A program made the position numbers and the translations under genes. The notes beneath the pieces were generated by a model. It did no database searches. It saw only the letters and a list, made by a program, of their open reading frames with translations, and had not been told where the DNA came from. A DNA stretch of 5,489 nt from JBFJWU01 sp041623475 [NCBI: bacterium] (GTDB lineage Bacteria > J088), in contig JBFJWU010000242.1 of NCBI GenBank assembly GCA_041623475.1, positions 1-5,489 of the forward strand, in the 5' to 3' direction. Position 1 is the stretch's first letter; each line of letters opens with the position of its first letter. This document shows, one piece after another, positions 1-5,051 of this stretch.

Positions 1-176
1 CCGGCGGCGACCCGGGGTACGACGAAACAGCAAAGATGCTGGCCGAAGCCGCCCTGTGCATCGCCCTGGACAAGGACACACCGGACTTTGCCGGTGTCAT
101 TACGCCGGCGATGGCCACGGGCAACGCCCTGATCCGTCGCCTGCAGGCGGCCGATATCAAATTCGAGGTTCTTTGA
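1..176 (+). CDS. Saccharopine-dehydrogenase-like / trans-enoyl-reductase family protein, C-terminal fragment
   Basis: This is the last 57 codons of a gene that begins left of the window; it is open from base 3 and stops at TGA 174-176. The visible protein reads GGDPGYDETAKMLAEAALCI, then a segment with GVITPAMATGNALIRRL, ending in IKFEVL. From memory of the family, a GDPGY-x-T-x-M-LxE-ALC helix followed by G-x-x-TPA-x-AxG-x-AL-x-x-RL and a short F-E/Q-V tail is how NAD(P)-binding saccharopine-dehydrogenase-like proteins end; these are also annotated as trans-acting enoyl reductases. Members are about 390-420 residues, so roughly 85% of this one, including the Rossmann domain, lies outside the window. 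The substrate cannot be told from this piece; relatives often sit among lipid genes. It converges with the SDR gene, with only 6 bases between the two stop codons. No terminator is visible in that gap. Confidence 0.65.
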   Translation, partial: GGDPGYDETAKMLAEAALCIALDKDTPDFAGVITPAMATGNALIRRLQAADIKFEVL

Positions 177-182
177 GCGGCC

Positions 183-986
183 CTACAGCATTGCGCCCAT
201 AACGCCGGCACCCAGCAACGCCATGCCGCCATCAATCGCCACAGTGTGGCCAGTGATATAGGCTGCTGCGGGGCTGGCCAGGAACAGGGCAATGTCGGCC
301 ATTTCATCGACGGTCCCGTACCGTTTCAATGGCATGGCATCAGCCATTTTCTTTTCTGCTTCCGGCGTTGGCGTTAGCCGGGCCATGCCCTCGGTATCGG
401 CAATCGGGCCCGGCGAGAATCCGGTCACCGTGACCCCGACCGGACCCCACTCCAGGGCCAGGCCTTTGATCAGATTGTCAATCCCGGCCTTGGCAGCGCC
501 GACATGAACCTGCAGCGACACGGGGCTGACGGCCTGGGGCGCTGAAATCGCGATACAGCGGCCACCGGGCTTTGTCATATTGGGAAACGCCGTACGAAAC
601 GTGTGGAATGCGCCACGCAGATCAATATCGATCACGGCCGCAAAACCGTTGCCGCTCATGGCAACCGCCGGCGCCGGAAAATTCCCTGCCGCCGCCGCCA
701 GAGCAATATCAATCGGCCCCACAGCTGCGGACACCTCGGCCATCGCGGCTTCCATCGCCTCGAAATCACGGACGTCTATGGGGATCGTTGTCACTGTGGT
801 GCCGTAGGATTCCAGTTCGGATTTCGCAGCCGCCAGCTTGTCGGGATTTCGCCCCAGGACCGTCACGTTTGCACCGTGCTGGGCGTACCGATTGGCCACG
901 CCCAGGCCGATACCGCTGCTGCCGCCGGCAATGACGGCGTGCTGGCCGTCCAGGATCCGATCTTTAAAAATGTCCGCGCCACCCAT
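183..986 (-). CDS. SDR-family oxidoreductase, 2,4-dienoyl-CoA reductase-like
   Basis: This is a complete 267-residue short-chain dehydrogenase with an NADP-type Rossmann fold. The dinucleotide loop GGSSGIG is at residues 21-27, the core AAAAGN at 97-102, and the C-terminal SPGPIADTEG (191-200) and ITGHTVAIDGG (244-254) motifs are intact. The usual YxxxK pair is altered: K166 is present (HVGAAKAG, 161-168) but the Tyr position is V162, and the classical Asn position is D122 (DIDLRG, 120-125). The same pattern, with AAGNF, DID, QVHxGxAKA and PGPIxxTEG, is what I recall for peroxisomal DECR2-type 2,4-dienoyl-CoA reductases, where Asp and Lys rather than Tyr support catalysis. The likely role is NADPH-dependent reduction of 2,4-dienoyl-CoA to 3-enoyl-CoA in cytoplasmic beta-oxidation of unsaturated fatty acids. 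The start at ATG 986 is supported by AAGGAG 7 bases upstream. Other acyl-CoA or ketoacyl reductases of this subgroup are possible. Confidence 0.85.
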   Translation of the reverse strand: MGGADIFKDRILDGQHAVIAGGSSGIGLGVANRYAQHGANVTVLGRNPDKLAAAKSELESYGTTVTTIPIDVRDFEAMEAAMAEVSAAVGPIDIALAAAAGNFPAPAVAMSGNGFAAVIDIDLRGAFHTFRTAFPNMTKPGGRCIAISAPQAVSPVSLQVHVGAAKAGIDNLIKGLALEWGPVGVTVTGFSPGPIADTEGMARLTPTPEAEKKMADAMPLKRYGTVDEMADIALFLASPAAAYITGHTVAIDGGMALLGAGVMGAML

Positions 987-993
987 ATTTGAA

Positions 994-999
994 CTCCTT
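994..999 (-). promoter_or_regulatory. Ribosome binding site of the SDR gene
   Basis: On the minus strand the sequence reads AAGGAG, 7 bases before ATG 986. It is a near-consensus Shine-Dalgarno at standard spacing and fixes the SDR start. Confidence 0.8.
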
Positions 1000-1022
1000 G
1001 TCTGGAATGTCGGCCAGGCATT

Positions 1023-1028
1023 ATTCTA
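1023..1028 (-). promoter_or_regulatory. Candidate -10 box for the SDR gene, overlapping a plus-strand -10-like hexamer
   Basis: On the minus strand this reads TAGAAT, five of six matches to TATAAT. Transcription would start near 1016, leaving a leader of about 30 bases before ATG 986. No good -35 lies 16-18 bases upstream. On the plus strand the overlapping hexamer TATTCT (1022-1027) lies 18 bases after TTGTCT (998-1003) and could serve the LtrA-Kir gene. If both are used they are mutually exclusive. This rests on pattern only. Confidence 0.3.
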
Positions 1029-1037
1029 CGCGGCGCG

Positions 1038-1059
1038 AATTCCGGCGCATTCCGGAATT
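1038..1059. repeat. Perfect 8-bp inverted repeat in the divergent gap (possible operator or leader hairpin)
   Basis: The left arm AATTCCGG (1038-1045) and right arm CCGGAATT (1052-1059) are exact complements separated by 6 bases; a G-U pair could extend the RNA stem. The repeat lies upstream of the SDR -10 candidate, between it and the likely -35 zone, and just downstream of the plus-strand -10-like hexamer. Its right arm includes the first base of the TTG start of the LtrA-Kir gene. It could be a repressor site controlling both divergent genes, or an RNA hairpin limiting translation of LtrA-Kir. The repeat itself is certain; the role is inferred. Confidence 0.55.
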
Positions 1060-3212
1060 TGATACGCTGGAGAACCAACTGGCATCAACCCAACCTGGAT
1101 CATGTCGACGTGAAAAATCGCTGGTTTCATCCCCCCGAACTCCACAGCCCCGCACCTGGTACCGAACGCAGTGTCGGCTGGCTGGAGCTGTTCTATGACC
1201 TGATCTACGTTGCGACAATTATCCAGTTGGGTAATGCCCTGTCATCCCACGTCGGTGTCCTGGGATTCCTGGCATTTGCCGGCCTGTTCGCACCGGTCTG
1301 GTTGCTGTGGACAGGATTTACGTTCTACTCCAATCGCTTTGTCGTCAATGACTTTCTGCATCGGGCGATCGTTTTTTTGCAGATGTTCGCCGTCGGCGGA
1401 ATGGCCGTCTATATCCCCGAGGTCATCGATGGCGACACCCGGGGCTTTGCGTTGTGCTATGCCTTTGCCCGGTACTGTATCGTCGGATTGTACGTCCGTT
1501 CGCTGCTGCAAACCCCCGCATCGCGCGAGTTCAGCAAGCACCGGGTCCTGGTCTTTTCTGCAGAGGCGACGATCTGGCTGATATCGGCGTTCCTGCCGTC
1601 ACCGTGGGTCTACGTCTGCTGGGCGCTGGGCCTGGGCATTGCCCTGTCGATCCCGCTCAGCCGTCATTCGCGGGACCTGTCGTTGCGCTACCCGCCTGAT
1701 GTCCTGCACATGTCCGAACGTTACGGCCTGCTGATTATCATCGTCCTGGGCGAGTCATTTGTGAAGGTGCTGACCAGCGTCTACGAAGCCACACCGACCC
1801 CGCAAACCGTATCCATGGCCGCACTGGTCCTGATCATTACCTGCAGCCTGTGGTGGATCTATTTCGATGACGTTGCCGGGTCACGTATCAAAGCCAAGCG
1901 GGCGGCTTCGTTTGTCTGGATCTATACGCACCTGCCCCTGACCATGGCCATCACGGCGACCGGCGTCGCTGTCAAGAAAATTGTTTTCCTCGATCCATTT
2001 ATCCCTGCACCGGACAAGTACCGCTGGCTGGTCTGCGTCACCCTGGCCATGGTGTTTTTGTTTGTCGGGATCATTGATGCCGTGACTGAGCGGCGGCAAT
2101 CCGACCTGAGCGACCGCACCCGGGTCAACTCGCGAATTGCGTCGGCCTTTGTGGTCATGCTGCTGGCACCCACCGGCGCATTCCTGCCAACGTGGGTGTT
2201 TGTCCTTGGCCTGGTGGGACTGTGCGTCGGCCAGGTGGTTTTTGACCTGATGGCCGCGCCGCTCGAGGCTGACGAGGAAATGGCCAAACACGATGCCCAG
2301 GGTGCGGTCGGATTTGGCGACCAGTCCCTGGCCGAAAAGACGGACGAAAAAACGCGCCGGATGGTCGCCAGCGACGCGATCCTGCGTGGCACCCCCAACG
2401 AACTGCGCCGCGATATGTACTTCTACTTTATGGAGGGATCGTGGTGGCGATTGATGCTGTCGCTGCTGGCGATGTATGTGTTTGTCAATTTCATCTTTGC
2501 CGCATTGTTCATGCTCGAGCCCGGTTCGGTAGACGGCGTCGAGACGCTTGCAGAAGCGTTCTTTTTCAGCGTCCAGACGATGTCGACGATCGGCTACGGG
2601 GTCATGTCGCCGCTGACGCAGTATGGGCACGTGCTGGTCACCATCGAGGCCGCCCTGGGTCTGTTGGGCGTAGCCCTGGCCACGGGACTGATGTTTGCAA
2701 AGGCTGCTCGACCCAGTGCCGCCATCCTGTTCAGTGATGTCGTTGTTGTTACGCGGCACAACGGGATCGATACGCTGATGATCCGGGCCGGAAATGCCCG
2801 CGGCAACGATGTCGTCGACGCGGCGGTCACAGTCGCGGTCCTCAAGTCAGAAGTCAGCCCCGAGGGCCACGAAATGCGCAAGTTATACGACCTGCAACTG
2901 CGTCGCAGCCGCCAGCCGATCTTTATCCTGTCCTGGACGATCATCCACGAAATTGACGAAAACAGTCCCCTGTACGGAATCGACTGGGACAATCTGGACG
3001 ACCACCTGGCGACGATGATCATTACGATGACCGGTCACGACGGCACCTACGGTCAGACGACGTATGCACGGCAACAGTATTTCGCCGAGGACTTCCGGGT
3101 CGGGCACCGGTTTGTGGATATTCTGTCTGATATGGACGACGGACGATTGCTGGTCGATTACACCAGGTTTCATTCCACCGAACCGGACCCCGCCTTCGGC
3201 GGGTCGGCCTGA
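1059..3212 (+). CDS. LtrA domain - inward-rectifier K+ channel (KirBac) fusion protein
   Basis: This is a 717-residue membrane protein joining two families in one uninterrupted frame. Residues about 38-400 are an LtrA (low temperature requirement A) domain with about 10-12 hydrophobic segments. They carry the hallmark ELFYDL (43-48), a SERYGL...VLGES helix (219-233), LWWIYFDD (264-271) and the YTHLPL helix (289-294). Residues about 408-706 are a complete KirBac-type channel: N-terminal GFGD...RRMV segment (418-435), amphipathic slide helix (about 445-459), outer helix (462-485), pore helix AEAFFFSVQTMS (498-509), selectivity filter TIGYG (510-514), inner helix (522-548) with hinge G534, then the RP hinge (551-552) and the immunoglobulin-like cytoplasmic gating domain (about 553-706). 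That domain includes SEVSPEGHEMRKLYDL and SWTIIHEID. The Kir part should form a tetrameric K+ channel in the inner membrane. The role of LtrA is not established. The start is uncertain: TTG 1059 has no clear Shine-Dalgarno and overlaps an inverted repeat; GTG 1110 (700 residues) is an alternative that keeps both domains. The stop lies 5 bases from the convergent hydrolase stop. Confidence 0.9.
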   Translation: MIRWRTNWHQPNLDHVDVKNRWFHPPELHSPAPGTERSVGWLELFYDLIYVATIIQLGNALSSHVGVLGFLAFAGLFAPVWLLWTGFTFYSNRFVVNDFLHRAIVFLQMFAVGGMAVYIPEVIDGDTRGFALCYAFARYCIVGLYVRSLLQTPASREFSKHRVLVFSAEATIWLISAFLPSPWVYVCWALGLGIALSIPLSRHSRDLSLRYPPDVLHMSERYGLLIIIVLGESFVKVLTSVYEATPTPQTVSMAALVLIITCSLWWIYFDDVAGSRIKAKRAASFVWIYTHLPLTMAITATGVAVKKIVFLDPFIPAPDKYRWLVCVTLAMVFLFVGIIDAVTERRQSDLSDRTRVNSRIASAFVVMLLAPTGAFLPTWVFVLGLVGLCVGQVVFDLMAAPLEADEEMAKHDAQGAVGFGDQSLAEKTDEKTRRMVASDAILRGTPNELRRDMYFYFMEGSWWRLMLSLLAMYVFVNFIFAALFMLEPGSVDGVETLAEAFFFSVQTMSTIGYGVMSPLTQYGHVLVTIEAALGLLGVALATGLMFAKAARPSAAILFSDVVVVTRHNGIDTLMIRAGNARGNDVVDAAVTVAVLKSEVSPEGHEMRKLYDLQLRRSRQPIFILSWTIIHEIDENSPLYGIDWDNLDDHLATMIITMTGHDGTYGQTTYARQQYFAEDFRVGHRFVDILSDMDDGRLLVDYTRFHSTEPDPAFGGSA
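2280..3212 (+). other. Possible internal translation start giving a stand-alone Kir channel
   Basis: In-frame ATG 2280 is codon 408 of the fusion, exactly between the last LtrA membrane segment (ending about residue 400) and the Kir N-terminal segment. Starting here would give 310 residues, close to the usual KirBac length of about 300-330. A GAGG lies 11 bases upstream (2265-2268) and a second GAGG only a few bases upstream, so ribosome entry is plausible but spacing is not ideal. It may be a working internal start or the relic of a once separate channel gene. Confidence 0.3.
3189..3203. terminator. Stem-loop at the convergent gene ends (possible bidirectional terminator, no T-tract)
   Basis: CCCGCC (3189-3194) pairs with GGCGGG (3198-3203) around a 3-base loop TTC, giving a GC-rich 6-bp stem. 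It lies inside the last codons of LtrA-Kir and 15-29 bases beyond the hydrolase stop, so it could end transcription on either strand. No T run follows in either direction, so it is not a standard intrinsic terminator. It encodes part of the PDPAFGGSA tail beyond the Kir fold. Confidence 0.35.
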
Positions 3213-3213
3213 C

Positions 3214-3225
3214 CAGGCTAGCCTG
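3214..3225. repeat. 12-bp perfect palindrome across the hydrolase stop codon
   Basis: CAGGCTAGCCTG is its own reverse complement and contains the hydrolase TAG stop (3218-3220). It lies 11 bases right of the 3189-3203 stem-loop. It may contribute to 3'-end structure of the convergent transcripts; chance is also plausible at this length. Confidence 0.35.
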
Positions 3226-4291
3226 CGGCGGCGTCCTGCCGTTCCAGCCAGGCCTGGATATGGGGATAGACTTCGTCCTGGCACCGCCGGCCCGCGATCA
3301 TGTCGATATGGCCGTAGTGGCCGGCGTGACCGTACTCCGGACCGAAAACCAGCAGTTCCTTGTCGTCGGACCCAAGCTGGTCAAATGTTGCCCGCGCCGC
3401 GACCGGTGGACACTGCCGGTCCTCATCAGCCGCCAGCGCCAGGACCGGGGTCTTGACATCCTTGATCGCCTCAAAATAATTCAGGCTGCCATCAGTCGTT
3501 CGAAAACCGGTCGGCTCGAACGCCGTCGTCAACTGGATCAGGGCACCGGTCGAAATAGCATCCAGTGTTGTCCCCGACATCAGCCGACAGTCCACCGGAT
3601 CCATATTGTCCGGCCACCAGTTGAATTTGTCGGTTGGGATCGGGACGCGCCCCATCAATGGCGCCAGCAGCTTGGCCGCGAAACCGGCGGGAACGGCCGG
3701 CAGGAAATGACGGACCCAGGTCAGTTTGAGATATGAATGGAAGTCGCTGTCGGATGCCGAATAGTTCAGGGACGATCCCGAAATAACGGCACTTTGGATC
3801 CGGTGGGCGTGTTCGCGGGCCAGCATCCCGTACACCAGGATCCCGCCCATACTGTGCCCCACCCAGTGGACCTTTTCGCAGCCCGTATGCTGGCAGATAT
3901 ATTCAACCGCCGCCGGACCGTCGTAGACAATAAACTCGTCGAACTCCCAGTCATAGCTGCGGCCACCAAACAGCTGTGGTTTTTCACTGAACCCGCTGCC
4001 CCGGATCTCCAGGACCCAGACATCAAAGCCCAGATCCGCCAGCCACCGCGCGTACGAATTTCCGGGACGAATATCAAAGCCCGTATGGTTCGCCCCCAGG
4101 CCGTGGCTCATGACAATGGGCAGGTTTTTTGACGGTTTGTCCGGCCGAAACCGAACCAGCGCGATCCGCCAGCCGTCGGCCGTCGTGACATAATGGACCT
4201 CGTCGCGGCTGGGAATAGTCCGGTAAACATAACCGGACAGCGTGACCCAGGCCATAACGAAAAACGCAATACTGAACAGGACCCAAAGCAT
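3218..4291 (-). CDS. Membrane-anchored alpha/beta hydrolase (lipase/esterase-like)
   Basis: This is a 357-residue serine hydrolase. Residues 1-23 form one hydrophobic helix without a cleavage site (signal anchor), followed by the catalytic domain from about residue 33 (VTTADGWRIALVRFRP). The oxyanion-hole motif SHGLG is at 62-66, with H63-G64. The nucleophile elbow GHSMGG (145-150) has Ser147, the acid is probably D291 (in ADEDRQCPP) and the base H328 (in HYGHIDMIAG). A cap region lies at about 172-262. The DGWRIAL...HGLGAN...LADLGFDVWVLEIRGSGFS layout resembles acid-lipase-like and PHA-synthase/depolymerase-like hydrolases. It likely cleaves an ester of a lipid or other hydrophobic substrate at the membrane, but the substrate is unknown. 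ATG 4291 has no Shine-Dalgarno; instead a TATAAT ends 6 bases upstream, suggesting a leaderless mRNA. It lies 39 bases downstream of the coiled-coil gene on the same strand, so cotranscription is also possible. Confidence 0.88.
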   Translation of the reverse strand: MLWVLFSIAFFVMAWVTLSGYVYRTIPSRDEVHYVTTADGWRIALVRFRPDKPSKNLPIVMSHGLGANHTGFDIRPGNSYARWLADLGFDVWVLEIRGSGFSEKPQLFGGRSYDWEFDEFIVYDGPAAVEYICQHTGCEKVHWVGHSMGGILVYGMLAREHAHRIQSAVISGSSLNYSASDSDFHSYLKLTWVRHFLPAVPAGFAAKLLAPLMGRVPIPTDKFNWWPDNMDPVDCRLMSGTTLDAISTGALIQLTTAFEPTGFRTTDGSLNYFEAIKDVKTPVLALAADEDRQCPPVAARATFDQLGSDDKELLVFGPEYGHAGHYGHIDMIAGRRCQDEVYPHIQAWLERQDAAAG

Positions 4292-4297
4292 CCGTAG

Positions 4298-4303
4298 ATT
4301 ATA
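4298..4303 (-). promoter_or_regulatory. TATAAT -10 box for leaderless transcription of the hydrolase gene
   Basis: On the minus strand a perfect TATAAT is followed by CTACGG and then ATG 4291, placing the A of the start codon at the expected +1. No Shine-Dalgarno is present, which agrees with a leaderless mRNA. No convincing -35 is seen; that region is occupied by a GC-rich stem-loop. Confidence 0.5.
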
Positions 4304-4314
4304 CGGATTGCCGG

Positions 4315-4331
4315 GCCGCCGTTCAGGCGGC
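4315..4331. repeat. 6-bp stem-loop between the coiled-coil gene and the hydrolase gene
   Basis: GCCGCC (4315-4320) and GGCGGC (4326-4331) are exact complements around GTTCA. The stem includes the last base of the coiled-coil gene's TAG stop (4331-4333) and covers the place where a -35 for the hydrolase would sit. On the minus strand no T-tract follows, so it may be a weak terminator, an mRNA 3'-end stabiliser or an operator. Confidence 0.45.
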
Positions 4332-4783
4332 TAGAAGAATATTTCCCACAGCCACTCGCCGCCCAGGTACCGATGGACATACAGGGTGATCCACGCGGAC
4401 GAAATCAGGCCCGATATCACGCCTGTCACCATGCTGATGGCTGCAGCGTTGCGAACCAGCGCACCCACATAGTCACGACCCAGCCGTGATCGAAATCGCT
4501 CGACTTTGTCCAGCCCGTCTGAATGCTGCTGACGCATCTGGGCAATGTGCTCGGCCAGGTCGCCCAGCACGCCGCCAACACTGCGCAACTGCTCGTCCCG
4601 GACCCGTTCAAATTCAGCCAGCCGGGCCGCAGAAGCGGTCAGGTTCGCCTCGAATCGGGCCTGCATATTGGCCAGCGAATGCACCAGCTCCTGGACTTCG
4701 GCCAGCGCGGCCTGTTCCTGGTTTGAAAGCCACCCGCTCATTTGGTTTGCGGGTCCGTCCAGATGATCCTGCCGTGAAAGCAT
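4331..4783 (-). CDS. Small coiled-coil protein with a C-terminal transmembrane segment, function unknown
   Basis: This 150-residue protein belongs to no family I recognise. Residues about 20-100 are charged, Ala/Leu/Gln-rich and helical, with hydrophobic residues at roughly heptad spacing (for example L27, V30, L33, L37, M40, F44, L48), and look like a coiled coil. Residues about 108-136 form one hydrophobic helix (ALVRNAAAISMVTGVISGLI and onward), followed by a short tail rich in Trp and Phe (GGEWLWEIFF). The layout suggests a tail-anchored protein whose long helical part probably faces the cytoplasm and oligomerises. The start at ATG 4783 is well supported: AAGGAG lies 7 bases upstream. It is followed by the hydrolase after 39 bases on the same strand, so the two may act together at the membrane, but nothing in the sequence shows this directly. 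Confidence 0.75.
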   Translation of the reverse strand: MLSRQDHLDGPANQMSGWLSNQEQAALAEVQELVHSLANMQARFEANLTASAARLAEFERVRDEQLRSVGGVLGDLAEHIAQMRQQHSDGLDKVERFRSRLGRDYVGALVRNAAAISMVTGVISGLISSAWITLYVHRYLGGEWLWEIFF

Positions 4784-4790
4784 GGCATCT

Positions 4791-4796
4791 CTCCTT
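4791..4796 (-). promoter_or_regulatory. Ribosome binding site of the coiled-coil gene
   Basis: On the minus strand AAGGAG lies 7 bases before ATG 4783. A second ATG at 4788 is out of frame and too close to the site, so 4783 is the start. Confidence 0.8.
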
Positions 4797-4970
4797 GGTC
4801 TTGCGTCGGTGCCCCAGACATCGCACCACCGGCCGCGTGATCATTGCGAACCCACTTGATCTCGACTTTGCAAGACCGATGCCATCACCCTGGCGGTAGA
4901 AACGGGGGACCGTTAAGTCACTGACAAGAAAGAGGATTTACTCGGTATCTGTGGATTGGACGGGCCGCCC

Positions 4971-4991
4971 GACTGCCAATAATTGGCAGTC
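4971..4991. repeat. 21-bp palindrome (10-bp perfect arms, 1-base centre) upstream of the coiled-coil gene
   Basis: GACTGCCAAT (4971-4980) and ATTGGCAGTC (4982-4991) are exact complements around a single A. It lies in the 268-bp gap, 188 bases before the coiled-coil start and 61 bases past the P450 stop. Odd-length symmetry with long arms is typical of a dimeric repressor operator. It is a poor terminator, because no T run follows directly on either strand. TTGGCA occurs again at 5001-5006, a possible half-site. No clear promoter could be identified in the rest of 4797-5051. Confidence 0.6.
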
Positions 4992-5022
4992 AAACCGACA
5001 TTGGCACCGTTTTTTGCCGGTA

Positions 5023-5041
5023 ATCCCGGATCGGGATCCGG
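5023..5041. repeat. Overlapping inverted repeats just past the P450 stop codon
   Basis: ATCCCG (5023-5028) pairs with CGGGAT (5032-5037). In an alternative fold CCGGATC (5026-5032) pairs with GATCCGG (5035-5041). Either could form a hairpin in the P450 mRNA 11-29 bases after its stop. Downstream on that strand is an A-tract, not a T-tract, so it is not a standard intrinsic terminator. It may mark the P450 mRNA 3' end. Confidence 0.4.
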
Positions 5042-5051
5042 CCCCGGTTGA

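Noticed and set aside
572-992. Plus-strand open frames opposite the SDR gene
   Set aside because: They are low-complexity Arg/Pro/Ser-rich translations in three frames, antisense to a well-supported SDR.
2259-2400. Frameshift or stop between the LtrA and Kir parts
   Set aside because: The frame is continuous from the LtrA helices through a Kir-like N-terminus with no stop or frame change, so this is a true in-frame fusion in the sequence as given.
1881-2759. Long minus-strand open frame (292 codons) opposite LtrA-Kir
   Set aside because: The translation is rich in Gln, His and Arg with no recognisable motif, while the plus strand there encodes clear LtrA and Kir segments. It is a shadow of codon bias.
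3260-4132. Two adjacent plus-strand open frames opposite the hydrolase
   Set aside because: They lie antisense to a hydrolase with a complete catalytic triad, show no family motif and have no convincing ribosome sites.
4971-5015. Palindrome plus the T6 run at 5010-5015 as an intrinsic terminator
   Set aside because: The T run is 18 bases from the stem, and no plus-strand gene lies upstream to be terminated.
5002-5017. Sigma-54-like promoter (TGGCAC ... TTGC) on the plus strand
   Set aside because: The GG-to-GC distance is one base too long for the strict -24/-12 spacing, and it would transcribe antisense into the P450 gene with no plus-strand gene nearby.
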